A DNA stretch of 64,000 bases from Lutjanus erythropterus (GCA_020091685.1 CM034599.1:2573641-2637640), one strand, 5' to 3'. Positions 46,106-57,847 are shown, counted from the stretch's first letter. A program made the numbers and translations. Notes: generated from the letters alone by a model not told the origin.

Positions 46106-47295
46106 AGGGGAGACTTGGGAGTGTTGTACCCCTGGGTTAGCTGTAACTCTGCCAGTTTGACCAGTCAGAAATATGATACACTACCATTTCCTCCAGACAA
46201 GTGTCAGGTTTCTGTTAGTTAATGGCCAAAAACCCACAATCAATCCAGTAAAAAAACATTTTTTAAATTAAGATTGTTTTTGCCTAGCGTTCATTGTATT
46301 GTAGGTTCAATGGTTTGACCTATATAATCTAAAGTAGCAGTTTCTCTTGTTTAATTTGATGCTTTGCATACATGCTACCTTCAAGCCCACATGCTAAAAC
46401 AGTTAGCTAAGTAATGGCTGCTTAGGGTGGGAATAGTTGTAACATGTCAAGTTCCCATGAGGTTAAAATTTAAGTGTTTTTATCCCATGTGTGTTGCACT
46501 ATACATAACCTACACATCAGTATCTGTCCCAGCAATAAATAAAAAAAACATTTTGTAAATATTCTGTGGTATTTTTAATGACATTTTAGAATTTTGTTTT
46601 TCCTGCAAAATGGTAGAAAACAGTTGATGACTCATCCTGTAGTTGGGGGCGTTACTAAATTTAAAAACAAGCCTCCATTGCTCGGTTGACTGTTCTGTTC
46701 ACTGGAAACTCTCAATCTGGGAAGAGCCAGCTAATAGGACTGCTCTCCATATTAGCTGCATGGCGGGTGATGCACAGCGCTATTGGCTACAGTACACACC
46801 AATCAATGTCTGTGACAAGTCCCTCTCTAGCTGCTGGTTTTAAAAAAGAAACATGTAAGCATTAGGCACTCTGCCAGCAGCATGAGAACCTTAAAATGAT
46901 GAGAATATCTGGATTGTGTGCATGAACCGTTTTGCAAACTCAACACCACAATAAATGTGGGGCAAATGTTTTTTTGTCACTTTAAATTGTTCACTTTATT
47001 CAAAACTGTTTACTTTTTATTTTTCAAGTTCTTTCATAAATTGGAGCAAATTACCTCTCATTGTTACATCTTTCCCCTGCTAGTGTTACAACTCACCCCA
47101 GTAGTGGGGTGGGTTGTAACAGCAGAACTCTTTGTATTTGACAATAACTCACATATTCTGTGACTGTGAAGCAGACGTCCAAGTGAGTTTTATTTGTCGT
47201 AGACAAATATTGGTAAAGTTTGAGAGATCTAGCATGAACAACCACTGAGTTACTGATGCTCAAACAAAGTGTTGCTACCATCCCTGGTCTCCCCT
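46106..47295. mobile_element. DNA-transposon remnant with inverted ends, about 1.2 kb
   Basis: The left end AGGGGAGACTTGGGAGTG and the right end CCATCCCTGGTCTCCCCTA are imperfect inverted repeats (GGGGAGACYNGGGA). Subterminal GTTGTACCC...TTAGCTGTAACTC and GTTGTAACAGC...GTTACAACTCACCCC words are also mutually inverted and recur internally (GTTGTAACATG at 46437). The interior holds an unrelated-looking 46620-46850 insert and no transposase frame. The superfamily is not identified. Confidence 0.55.
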
Positions 47296-48459
47296 ACTGT
47301 AGAGCACAGCATGGTTTTACATCTCCTCAGTAGTTTTCTATTACAGAACAACAAAAAGCCTTTTTCTGTTTACACAGGCAGCTTGCATCAAGTGGAGGAT
47401 TGTGCACATACAATTACAATAATAGGCGGCCACCGAGTTTGCTAATGTGCCTCTGTGGATGATGGGGCATGCAGAGACTTACTGAGGAACAGACAATGTG
47501 GCAAAAACAGAAAAACCCTCAGTATATCCTCATTTTTCCCAGCCCTGTTTAGTACATGGGTGTGCAGCCACCCCAGGAGCAGAGAGGTTACCCCACATCT
47601 GGAGAAATGAGTTTGACCCTCTCAAAGGGCACAGGAAGTTGCCCCTGAAAGCTGCAAACAAAAGCAGCAGTGGCGAGCAGGAGCCCAGAGCGCCATTCAT
47701 CGCGGCTAATGACTTGTTCATTAAGAGTGATGATGGATAAAGACTTCTCACGCTGAGATGAAATCAAGATTTATATGCGTTGTTTCCTCACCCAACTTGT
47801 GGGAAGATCATCATCATTTAATTCTATCTCTGCGGCCGGTGATGGGCATCCAGAGAGCGGGCTATCAAACGGTGCAGTCAGCTGGCAAAATCCAAAACGT
47901 GCCGTTGGCACATCTGGAGCTTGCCGTCGCAGCTGAGGGTGAGCAATGGCTGCTGGCGGGTGGCCAAATTACAGGCAGAGACGCTTCAGGACTCCACAGC
48001 CTCCACCCTGGCTTCTCCTCGTTTAGATCATCATCATTATTTATTTGCTTATTTATTATTTTTTCCATTATGTGTGCTGTGTTGCATTTCAACAGCACTT
48101 TTTTTTCCCCTCACCATCAGCGTATTATCACACTGCGCTAGACCCTCGACCCACCTCTCTCTGTAGGTTCTTATCTCTAGCTGGAAATAGGCCCCAAGAC
48201 ACTTCATCAGTGTCCTTCACCCAGCTATCTGCTGCTCCCAACTTTTATTAAAACTTCAGCCTTTATCAGCTCCTGGGTAATTCAGGCATGACAAATTGGG
48301 CACCAGATGCCACCTCCATTTGAGGCCGCTGTACATCTCTTGCTCCCCTATCAAGACAATGGGAGGTGGCGGGCTGCAGCATTGTGGGATATCCACCTTC
48401 AGCCCACCGCATCAGGTTACTTCAACAAACTTCGTACATCCATCTGAAGGATGAAAACA
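47296..48459. promoter_or_regulatory. Candidate conserved non-coding sequence
   Basis: The 47500-48010 part is GC-balanced, complex and repeat-free (GCGCCATTCATCGCGGCTAA, GCCGGTGATGGGCATCCAG, TGCCGTTGGCACATCTGGAG). Several 70-127 codon frames in three frames overlap here, which reflects composition rather than one gene. Confidence 0.3.
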
Positions 48460-48467
48460 GTGTGTGT

Positions 48468-48502
<35 letters not shown>
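48460..48502. repeat. (GT)n microsatellite
   Basis: About 21 GT units with one TATG interruption. Confidence 0.95.
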
Positions 48503-48506
<4 letters not shown>

Positions 48507-49281
48507 TGTCAAAGTTCTTTAGTCTGCATCTCCTCTACATCAGTGCAGAGCCACCTTTTTAAAATCTGCAGTCTCATAAAGGAGAATTATTACAGACTAG
48601 ACGTCTTTTCAACAACACAGTGCCAGAAGCTTCTTTCCTGATTTGGCTTTGAAATGAAAAGATAAAATAAGTAAAAATAGTCGTCTGAAGTGAAGAGTTT
48701 TATCACACAAATAATGTTATTTTATTGTAAAATATCAACATTAATGAAGAATTTATGTGTCAGGTATTCGGTACAGCTGTTATTGCATCCTCTTAGCTAA
48801 TCAAAAAAAGCAGTAGCAATAGTTTCCACTATATTAACCACAAAATATAATAAAAAAATAAAGTTATCACGATAATAAATCTCCTCCTGCATCTTTTTAA
48901 CTGGCCACCATACTGCTCCCTGTAACTTTGCACTGGAAAATGTAAACACAGACTGGTTTCATCTCATTTCAAGAAAAATCTGACCTGATTAACTTATGTA
49001 GGTCATACAGAGGCATCAGTAATAAACTGAGACTCTTTCATAATCAGTTAATACTCTCTGCAGTAACTTTAAGTACTAAGTTTTTATTTTTTCTTTAGTA
49101 TCTTATTCCGTTTTATCAGATTTGCTGTTTGGCTTTTGTTTCCCATTGATATGAAATTCATATGTAAAGGCATATAAGAGAATGTGCAGATGTTTATTTA
49201 CTAACAAAACAAATGTATTAACTGTGTCACAAGAAAAAAGTTTAAAAAAAATGTTGCACAACTAATCATACACAATATTAC
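48503..49281. other. AT-rich non-coding stretch
   Basis: Nothing recognised. Confidence 0.4.
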
Positions 49282-49598
49282 TTAAGAGACCAGTGTGTAG
49301 GATTTAGTGGCATCTAGCGGTGAGATTAGATTTCAACCAACTTGCCTCACCCTCCCCTTCCAAACTCATAGGAGAACCGAGAACCATATCTAGAGTCAGT
49401 GTTAGGTTTGTCTGTTCTGGGCTACTGTAGAAACATGGTGGTGCAACATGGCAGCCTCTGTGGAAGAGGACCTGCTCCTTCTGCAGACATAAAGAGCTCA
49501 TTTTTAGTTTATTATATAATAATGAAAACAAATATTATAGCCAACGTAAACATATCCTGCTAATAAAGCTCCATAAATCCTATATACAAGACCTTTGA
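49282..49598 (+). mobile_element. hAT-type MITE, near full length
   Basis: Ends TTAAGAGACCAGTGTGTAGG and CCTATATACAAGACCTTTGA form imperfect inverted repeats. The interior words (GGATTTAGTGGCATCTAGCG, TTCTGGGCTACTGTAGAAAC, CTGTGGAAGAGGACCTGCTC) belong to a MITE I recall as very common in percomorph genomes. A deleted copy lies at 18150-18310. A clear target duplication is not visible. Confidence 0.7.
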
Positions 49599-50661
49599 AT
49601 ACTCTAAATATAAATATCAAGCATGTTTTTCATGGCATTAGTATTGAAGCTACATTATGCATCCATTGTGACCAATCTAAATGAACATGTTATTATAATT
49701 TATTATTTATGAACTAATACATCTATATTTATGGTTTTTGCTGCAGTGCAGTAGAGAAAAATCAACAGTTTTTATGGTGATGGGTGACAGGTGACTTATT
49801 TAGCCATGTCAAAATCATTATTTTGTCTTAGCATGCATCTATTTTTGTCTTGAGAACATGAGCCGCATAGTCATTAAAAACAATAAAAATAAATAAAAAA
49901 ATATTTATGGAGGATGGTGTTTCTGGCCCAGAAATCCACAATTAGCTTTCCACGGTGCTTCTGAATGCACTCATCTTGATGACATGGACAAGAAGAGCAC
50001 CGGACAGCTCATATTTACCGTCTCCTCCTCCTGCACATTTCATTTTGGGCATGTTTAAAGATAGGACATAATTTATGATGCATTTAAAAAGAGGGAATGT
50101 GGAGCACAGTTGTACGCTCTGTTAAATAAAACCACAGCAGCTCCAGGATATAGAAAAAGAATCAGTCAATGCCATTAGTTCATTTATATCACAGAGATTA
50201 ATAATCTGCAGGGTTTTAGCTGACTGTGGTTCCTGAGACAGACGTCCACTCACATGTGAGATAACCTAATTCTGAAGTAAAAAGGTTGTGAAGTTGACAG
50301 CATCCATCGCCCTGCACATATTGAGGCCGGTTGGAGCAGTTACTGGAACTCTCGAATGGTATTCATAGTGATGGGGACAGTATTCATGGGATATGGTCTC
50401 TACCTTAGACCTGCACATCATCTGCTCCTCTGGGGATTCAGCGAGGGTCCTGCCTGTAAATAAGAATCCATGATAGAGGGGCAGCAGGCGTGAAGCATGA
50501 GATTGGAAACCAAAGGCATCACACTGGGCTGTTGGATCTTAGTGATGTTTAGCAACACATAACTCCACACATGGACCCTGAATTTGGCATGAGCCTGTAC
50601 ACGCTCGTGCACTCAGGGGCAGCCATGCATGTGAGCACTCTCTCACACACTGCATTACAGT
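49599..50661. promoter_or_regulatory. Non-coding, candidate conserved block at 49910-50640
   Basis: 49910-50290 is complex and repeat-free (AATCCACAATTAGCTTTCCA, GACATAATTTATGATGCATT). 50290-50640 is GC-balanced and plain. No exon supported. Confidence 0.33.
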
Positions 50662-51768
50662 CAGAGAGGGGCACTATTTCAATTACATGTATTCAAAATA
50701 TGTGTTTTGTAATTGCATTTGGCTGGGCGGAAAAAAGTATGTAGAGTTTGTATTTGTGTATTTGAAATACTTAAAGCTACTACATGGAGTTTTAACTGGT
50801 GAAGAAACCATCTCAGTTTAAAACAGATGACTCTATATAAGCAAATAAGACCATCCATAATAGGATTGGCTATAGCTTTAAAATACATTATTCTCAAATA
50901 AGACACATTTTTATCTGCAGGTTTAAACTGCAGAAAAAAAACTGGGCAGCAATTAGCCTGATCACAGTCTTTGGCTAAATATAAGTGAATCATGTAACTT
51001 GTCCTGTTGGGTCCAGCAACACCATATTTAATTTCCTATATTCTGTTTTGGTGCTGCAGATATATGTAATCAAGATATACAATCAAAATATGATCAGATG
51101 TTGCTGCTAAGGAAAAGTTATTGAGTGACACTAAAATACGACAGAAGAAAAGAGCGCTTAGCAAACACATTACGTGCTCTACAACTGGTTAGAAACCATG
51201 AATACATCTTTATACCTAAACAACAGAATATATCAGCTGCCAGCGACTCCTGAAACGACATATATGACCATCAGTGAGTACCAGTAACCAGTAACAACCA
51301 TATTGGACCTTAAATATGTGATGTAAGTCAAATGACAGTAGTCAGATCACATAAAACGTGTGGTTGATGTGAAATAATCACGTCATTTGTTTCTGTTTCA
51401 AATTTTAGAGCCCAAAATCTGCTTCTTCAAATCAGATGTGGAGTTTTATGATGTGGAAAGCAGCTCAGTTTATTTCCATGAGAAAAACACACATCCTGGC
51501 TGTGCATCTCCTCTTGTGTAGCAGGTGCACTGCACACAAACAAACTGTTGCACTTTAAAAAAACCTGTTAATATATATTTGCTTTTAAACTTCCGTCATA
51601 TGAATTTTAAAAGCATATAAAACAAGGACAAATAAAGTAATCCCTTCAAGTAATCTATATTTTTAAGATAGTAATTGTATTCAGAATACCTACCTATTTA
51701 AACTGTAACTGTAATGGAACATTTTGTATTTTAAATACATATTTTAAATACTTGTATCTTGAAAACAG
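50662..51768 (+). mobile_element. hAT-like non-autonomous element, copy 2
   Basis: The left end CAGAGAGGGGCACTATTTCA and the right end TACTTGTATCTTGAAAACAG are imperfect inverted repeats. ACATGTATTCAAAATATGT on the left pairs with the reverse complement of ACATATTTTAAATACTTGT on the right. The interior aligns in order with 38511-39848. It abuts directly the hAT relic that begins at 51769. Confidence 0.65.
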
Positions 51769-52286
51769 TAATGTATTACTGTAAATTATTACTTTACCTG
51801 GTAATATGTAGTGTAAGGGATTACAATTTCCAAAACATGAATAATATTACAGTTACTATGTTATGATGACTTGTGCACGCAGCAGGTCAGGACAGCTCAC
51901 ATCAGCTGATCACCAAAAACAAGATGACGGTGAGGGAAAAAGACAGACTTTCCACAGGCTGAAGTATTGTCATTACTTTGGGTTTGTTTGGCTCCTCAAC
52001 AGAAAATCTATGATGATGGCACCTAATCTGAAGGCCACACACAGAGAGGTCGATTTTGTTTCCACCACAGCCGACATCTGGACACACAACAACAAAAGCT
52101 TTCAGTTCACTGGAACAGCAGCAGCAAAACAAGGTCATCAAACACAAAGGTTAAAAAGTAATGTAGTAATATAACTAATAATTGAAGTAATTACTTTTGA
52201 TACCAAGAAATAAGTACAGTAACGTTATTACTTTTTAAAGGAGTAATAAGTAAAAAGTAATGTATACACTAACTTGCCCAACACTG
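51769..52286 (+). mobile_element. hAT transposon relic, left-truncated
   Basis: It ends with AACTTGCCCAACACTG, the inverted form of the CAGTGTTGGGCAAGTT terminus typical of hAT elements. The preceding 100 bases have the AGTAATTACTTTT / AAAGTAATGTA subterminal wording. The body carries a transposase scrap. The left terminus is missing, apparently lost at the junction with the preceding element. Confidence 0.75.
51863..52174 (+). pseudogene. hAT transposase fragment
   Basis: In a 103-codon frame, codons 63-80 read VDFVSTTADIWTHNNKSF, matching the S-T-T-x-D-I-W-T signature in the N-terminal part of the hAT transposase catalytic region, where the first catalytic Asp lies. The frame loses similarity at once after this and lacks the BED zinc finger upstream and the C-terminal dimerisation domain, so it cannot encode a working enzyme. 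Upstream codons (from MMTCARSRS) show no domain. Confidence 0.7.
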
Positions 52287-52437
52287 ATCTCAAATCCTCA
52301 ATACATGTTCATAAGTGAATTCACTTACAAAACAAGATACTGTAACAAGATACATGAGATACAAAAGAACATATGATATCTTTCAAATTAGTTTGCAATA
52401 ATCAAAGCATGCCCTCATAAAGAGTTGTTGCTTCAGA
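52287..52437. other. Non-coding spacer
   Basis: AT-rich sequence between the hAT relic and the G-rich tract. A short tandem AAGATACTGTAAC / AAGATACATGAGAT lies near 52334. Confidence 0.4.
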
Positions 52438-52438
52438 C

Positions 52439-52475
52439 GGGTGGGGTGGGGGTGGGGGTTGGGGGGGGTATTGGG
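52439..52475 (+). repeat. G-rich tract with quadruplex pattern
   Basis: GGGTGGGGTGGGGGTGGGGG followed by TTGGGGGGGG and TATTGGG. Six or more G runs. Confidence 0.8.
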
Positions 52476-52479
52476 AATG

Positions 52480-53360
52480 AAAAGTGCACCAACACGGCAG
52501 CATAGATCCACTCTCATTATTCCAACTGGGTTCCATTTTAATTTCTCTCTAACATCCACGTTTGGTCCTTCCGTGCCCAACGCAGCAGCGCCGGCCAAGA
52601 TGCCAGCTGTGTTTCAGGGCTAAAATGTGTTTTAAGAGCTGCTGCAGGATGGTAATGTGTTGTGCAACCTGCCAGCCCATGAGCATCCTGAGGCAAATGG
52701 GAGAAGCAGTGGTTAAAAAGCAGGCTTTTTTGGGCTAGAGCCAGGGAGTAATCTACCACATAAAGGCATGGCATAACCGGGGGCTATCATATGGGAGATG
52801 TTTCCCAAAAGACACCATTTTTTTTAGTAGACCTCCCATTATTTGGTGCCAATGGAATTTGGCACCGAAAGCCTCTTTTAGTCAATTAACATTTAAAATT
52901 AAAAAGCACTTTACATAGCCATGTTAAGTAAATTAGCAAACAATAGATTCATTTGTCAGTGATGCTGCAACCATCACAGAAGCACAGCAGAGAAAACAGG
53001 ACTGCGATGTGCTCCTTTTTCCACACATTTACCTATTGGTTTGAAAAATATACCAATTCCCTGGCTGAGAAGCCTTTCATTTTGGCAATTTGTTATGTCA
53101 AATAAGTTTGCTGGGTAAACTGGACTTGGGTACAGAAGCCTGTGATGAATAGTATCCATTAAGCTGGAATCTTACAAACCTTAAAGTGAAAACATACCTA
53201 AAACAAGAGCATCATTAGGAAAATGAGCAAAGACCTGAACCTGGAGTGTTTCTGAGCAGAGATGAATGATGGCATCACACCTCGGTCCATTATAGACTCT
53301 ATTTATACACAGGGACACAGAGGAGCAACACTAGTTAGAGGCTTCTCTCCAATTAGGTTA
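52480..53360. promoter_or_regulatory. Candidate strongly conserved non-coding element
   Basis: Dense complex repeat-free sequence (CCAACTGGGTTCCATTTTAA, GCAGTGGTTAAAAAGCAGGC, TTAGTCAATTAACATTTAAA). It contains an 8-bp palindrome GGTGCCAA-TGGAAT-TTGGCACC (52845-52866). Several short frames, none consistent. With 6.1-6.85 kb and 16.6-17.2 kb this is one of the best CNE candidates by eye. Confidence 0.42.
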
Positions 53361-54908
53361 TTACTGGTCTGGGAGCCTTTCTACTCAAGGAAATTTCAGA
53401 ATAGAAATTGTGTCTTTAATCAAGCATAAGGAAATCTGTCATGGACTAACTCAGGTTTCTCACCATTTATTGTAGTTTGTAATCAAATTATGCAGTGCGT
53501 AATGCGATTATTTTCCCATATTAAATAAAAATAATATTCTAGAGATAAATATAACTTCCATGCATTGATTATTTGCTTTAAACACAGTCACAAAAATGTC
53601 ACAAATGAGGAAAATGTAGTTTTCAGAGATGAACAATGAAACAGTTCCTCCAGTGCTGTGGTGTTTCTTTGCAGGCCTGGCCCTAAGAACGATTACGAAG
53701 ATGAAAAAACAAGGCATGGAAAAAATGCGTACAGCGCATCAAAAGGGCACAGCCGTGGCTACTACAGTCGACAATACAAAAATACTGAGCGAAAATAATA
53801 AAATGCACAACAACACCAACATCAACAGCGTAACAGTCATCCATCATGTTCACAGCTGCAACATGTTCATCAGTTCAACAATGCCAATATCCCATCTACT
53901 GTAGAAAACATGTCAGTCAGCTCAGTGATAACAACGTCCAATATCAATGTCCTAAAATATGACATAATAGAAACAACTTAAGGAATAACATTAACAACAT
54001 TAGCCACAGATCAACCTTACATTTAGATATTAAGTTAAACTGCCTTGTTGTTCCGATGCTGCACTCTTTAACATTAGAAAAGAGTCAAGTTAAAGTCATC
54101 ATGAATCACTGTATGATTTCTTATTGTGCAAATTATTATAAGAATAATAAAAAAAAACTACTGCTGAAAGTCCTATTAAGACTCAGATATTAAACTCAGG
54201 TATTATTGTGGTTGATTTTGACCAAGAATATCAAAAAGGACATTTATTTATATGAAAGCTCAGTATCATGGCAGTTTGTGAAACAGTCACAAAATGTAAT
54301 CTAAAGATTTGTGTACAAGGACACGAACTGTCCAGATTTTCATGGCAGTCTGGACGACTTTCGAAGTTAAAAGGATGAACATAGTATAAAGAGCGAGAAA
54401 GTCCATGTAGTTATATTAACCTGAACCATGATGGTGCCTAAAACCAAGCAAACTGCTTTATTTTGAAAGTCTGAGTGGATGTTTGCTGGGAATGAGAATA
54501 AAAAACGATGATGTTGAGTGTCACTAAAAAAAGGAAACGTGTGCAAATCTATAGATAAAATCTGTGTGACAGTTTCTTGAACTGCAATGAAACTATTGTA
54601 TGAGTAAATGTTGGTCATGATTCAGCTCTTTAGCAAACAAATCCCATGAAACGACCAAAACTAACACTAAAACAACTAAACACAAAGCCCATTGGTAACT
54701 GAAGATGTAAATCTTCATAAACATGGGTCACAAATACACTTTAATTAAATAAAGACTGTAATTTCCTAGAACAGCTGTAGTTTTTAGCAAACGTTACTCA
54801 AACAGGATAAATAGTGCATTTGTTGGGGACTATTTTAAGCTGTGGATTAATATGCACTTGCTGGTATTTTTGGCATTTACGTGGGATTGACTCTAAATAC
54901 ACTACAGC
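53361..54908. other. Non-coding stretch
   Basis: AT-rich. The A/C-rich segment at 53690-53900 is low complexity and yields a 91-codon frame of N/T/K-rich peptide without features. No repeat family recognised. Confidence 0.4.
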
Positions 54909-54928
54909 GTGTGTGTGTGTGTGTGTGT
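54909..54928. repeat. (GT)n microsatellite
   Basis: About ten GT units. Confidence 0.9.
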
Positions 54929-55111
54929 CCACGATAATGAAAGAACATGTCAGCCAGTACAACAGTGTGACTCACTGATGGTTTGGACAACAATGGAGCT
55001 CCCAGAAGAATAAGATGTGTATATTAGGCTCTGCTTGTACAGATAATACTTGTCAGTATATCAGTTCATTTTTTGCTTTTGGTCTTTTCATTGGATTTGC
55101 AGTAAGAAAAC

Positions 55112-55950
55112 TCAGAGGTGGAAAAAGTACACCTGTTCTGTACCCACATATCAGTACAGATACCTGTGTAAAAAAAGACTGTGTTAAAAGTAGAAGTATT
55201 GATTCAACTTCTTTGCTCAAGTAAAAATGAAAAACTACAGGCTCTGAAATCTACTCAAAAGTATAAAAGTAAAGAGTAGCTAAATAGCAAAGGTAACTGA
55301 ACCATTTCCAGTCAAGTCTCCGTCTGTCTGTGTCGTCTTGTTTCATCATTTGTTTTTATTTTTGTCATTTTTGCCTCATTACATCTGTCACATCATTTTT
55401 GTCTTGTTATGTATTGTTACATCATTATTGTCTTCATATGTATTGTGACGTAATTTTTGTCTCGTTATGTCATTTTTGCTGTCTCGCTTCTTTTACACTG
55501 TGTTCGCCTTGTCATTTTATGTACTTTTACGCCTGTTTGTCTTATTAAGTTGTCTTTGTCTTGTTACAACTTTTATGTTATTTTCACCCTGTTATGCATT
55601 TTGTCCTGTCATTTTTTTCTTGTGTCATTTTTGTCTTATTATATCCTTCATGTAATTTTTGTATTTGTCTTGGTACACCACTCTTTTTGTCATGACATCT
55701 TTTAGTCATTTTCAGTTTATGTCTTTTACGCTGTTTTTATCTTTTACATCATTTTCGTCTTGCATTAAAACTAAAGTAATTAGCTTTTTTTTGAAGATGT
55801 AATGAGTAAAAAGTACAGATATTTGTGTTCAAATGTAGGGAGTAAAAGTAAAAAGTTGCCTGAAAATAAATACTCATGTAATGTACAGATACCTGAAAAA
55901 TTTACTGAAGTACAGTACAGGAGTATCTGCACTTAGTTATTTCCCATCTC
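55112..55950 (+). mobile_element. hAT-like MITE with internal minisatellite
   Basis: The left end CAGAGGTGGAAAAAGTACAC and the right end (CACTTAGTTATTTCCCATCTC, shown shortened) fit the CAGAGGTGGAAA...TTTCCACCTCTG termini of a common fish hAT-type MITE. Subterminal CAGTACAGATACCTG words occur on both sides, near 55153 and 55884. The middle 430 bases are a degenerate tandem repeat. Confidence 0.6.
55330..55765 (+). repeat. Degenerate minisatellite (TCATTTTTGTCTTGTTATG-like)
   Basis: Some 18-20 imperfect units of roughly 18-25 bases with the core CATTTTTGTCTTGTTATGT. It creates the C/F/L-rich frames in all three forward registers, which are not genes. Confidence 0.85.
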
Positions 55951-56980
55951 ATCCATGTCCTTGTTCTGAAGGGTTATGATGAGAGTTAAGAGCACCAATG
56001 TGTTGCCAATAAACCACGGGGCTGATGTGAGGTACGGTGTGGCCCCTCGCACACAGCCTGAGTGACAGGTCAGCGTACAGCCCTGGAATTCCCCCGCGCT
56101 CCTCCTCATCGCAGGACATGGTGGCCTCACTTGAAGTCGAGCGAGGAATAAAGGATTGCCTTCTGTATTTTTTCATTAGACTTTTCTTTTGTTACTGAAT
56201 ACATAAATCCATTGTGGCAAGATGCAATATGTATCATGGCGCTCCACCTGCGGACGTCTCATAATGGCTGCCATGTCCCTCCAGTCAGGGATGATAAGTG
56301 AACCCCCCGTGAATGTTAATGATAGTGATCATTCTGAACCAGCCCGCCTCTCCGTCTTCGCTCACAGCCCGGGTGTCACACGCAGGGTGGCAAGGTTCAA
56401 GGGACTAAAATGAAAACAAACACTCAAGGAGATATATAAATAAATAAAGGTGGAAATGAATGAATGAGGGGCTGAATGAATGAATGTACATAGCTGCACC
56501 TGAGGAAAAAGACTTGACCATACAGTGCAAGTGCATAGACTTTTTGGATTACTTTTCTTTTATAATGTTGATTAATTATTGTGTCATATATGCTGCTGTA
56601 ATATTTCTTATGCAGTAATAGTAATACGCTGGACTTATTTCATTATTTACAGGGCCAGTAAACACAGGGGAGCAGGTGGGTTCAAACAGATGTGGCTGTT
56701 TACATGACCGCAATAGTCTGGGCTTCATATCTGGTCATTGCTCGTAAATAGCTTTGACAACATGCACACTTGCATGGCCAGACAAAGGCTTGACTCAGCT
56801 AATCAGAACTGACAATACTGAAATCACAACGAGCCTTTTTCTATCAAGCACCGCAAGTCAAATGGGAGATGAGCTTAAGTATCCCGATAATCTTGAGCAG
56901 CACCCGTGCGACAGAGATAACCTGGAAAGTGGAACCACTCTGCTGCACGTTACAAAAAAAATTATATAAACCAAAGCAAA
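55951..56980. promoter_or_regulatory. Candidate conserved non-coding elements
   Basis: Two repeat-free complex blocks, 56030-56420 (GC-balanced, CTCATAATGGCTGCCATGTC) and 56650-56960 (CTCAGCTAATCAGAACTGAC, CTTGAGCAGCACCCGTGCG). GAATGAAT tandem spots lie at 56455-56485. Frames are short and inconsistent. Confidence 0.36.
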
Positions 56981-57493
56981 ATGAAACCATGGAAGTGTTT
57001 AAAGTTGAAGCAGATCCATGGTTTAAAGTAGGGTGACAAGATGAGAATGGGTGAAATTCAGGACAGGGAGTTGGGGGTGGGCGGGTCACGTCAGACGGAT
57101 GCAATTAGAGTAATTTAGACTGACATCATTTGTTATTAATATTATGAAAATCAGTTCCAGATTCTGAGAGTGATATGAAGCACAGTGTCTGGACACAGGT
57201 GCTCACAAACATGTTTTTTTTTTAAAGATTTTTTTTTTTGCACAAATTCCTCTAAAAGTCATGGCTGCATTCTCCGTCATCTGGTTTAAACTGGTTAAAT
57301 GGCATCAATAATCTGTTTTATATGATGGCCTCATCAGTGCAATAGATAACAAGAGTATTCCTGAAGTGTTTCCACTTTAATAATATGCTTCGATAATTTA
57401 CTGAAAACGACAGGATAGTTTTTCATAACTAAAAGCCAGAATTATACACAACAGATTTGATCAGAATATTTTTACAAATTCAGGACAGCTGCT

Positions 57494-57540
57494 TGGACAT
57501 AGAGACATAGACATAGAGACACATAGAGGACATAGAGAGA
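57494..57540 (+). repeat. GACATAGA-type tandem repeat
   Basis: About five to six imperfect units of ACATAGAG/ACATAGAC. Confidence 0.8.
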
Positions 57541-57847
57541 GCTGATGGCCACCATTCTACACAACGCTTGTGATTCTACCAGTAGCGTTGCAGTGGCCGT
57601 GCTCCACTTCAAACGAGCATGTTTTTTTGATGAACAGAAAAGACAGAAACGAAACTATTGAAGTAAGTAATCTACTTATCCAGCAAAGCATCCAGAAACC
57701 AGAACCGAATCAACAAAATCTGAGCAAGTCAACGGACAAAACAGTCCGCTGCTGAAATGCTGCTGATGGTGGCGTGTAGCCGTGGGCAGGACGGATCAAA
57801 CCCCGCCGTGCTCAGTAAGAGAGAGGCAAAGGCAGAGGGAGTGCTAA

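Noticed and set aside
47758-48141. 127-codon open frame on the plus strand
   Set aside because: Overlapping frames of similar length on both strands and no recognisable domain. Better explained by GC-balanced non-coding DNA.
53629-53904. Possible exon after TTTCTTTGCAG at about 53674
   Set aside because: The pyrimidine tract and AG are tempting, but the frame that follows is N/T/K-rich low-complexity sequence without a donor or family motif.
55330-55705. C/F/L-rich membrane-like open frames in three registers
   Set aside because: They arise from a degenerate TTTTGTCTTGTTATG minisatellite inside a MITE, not from a gene.
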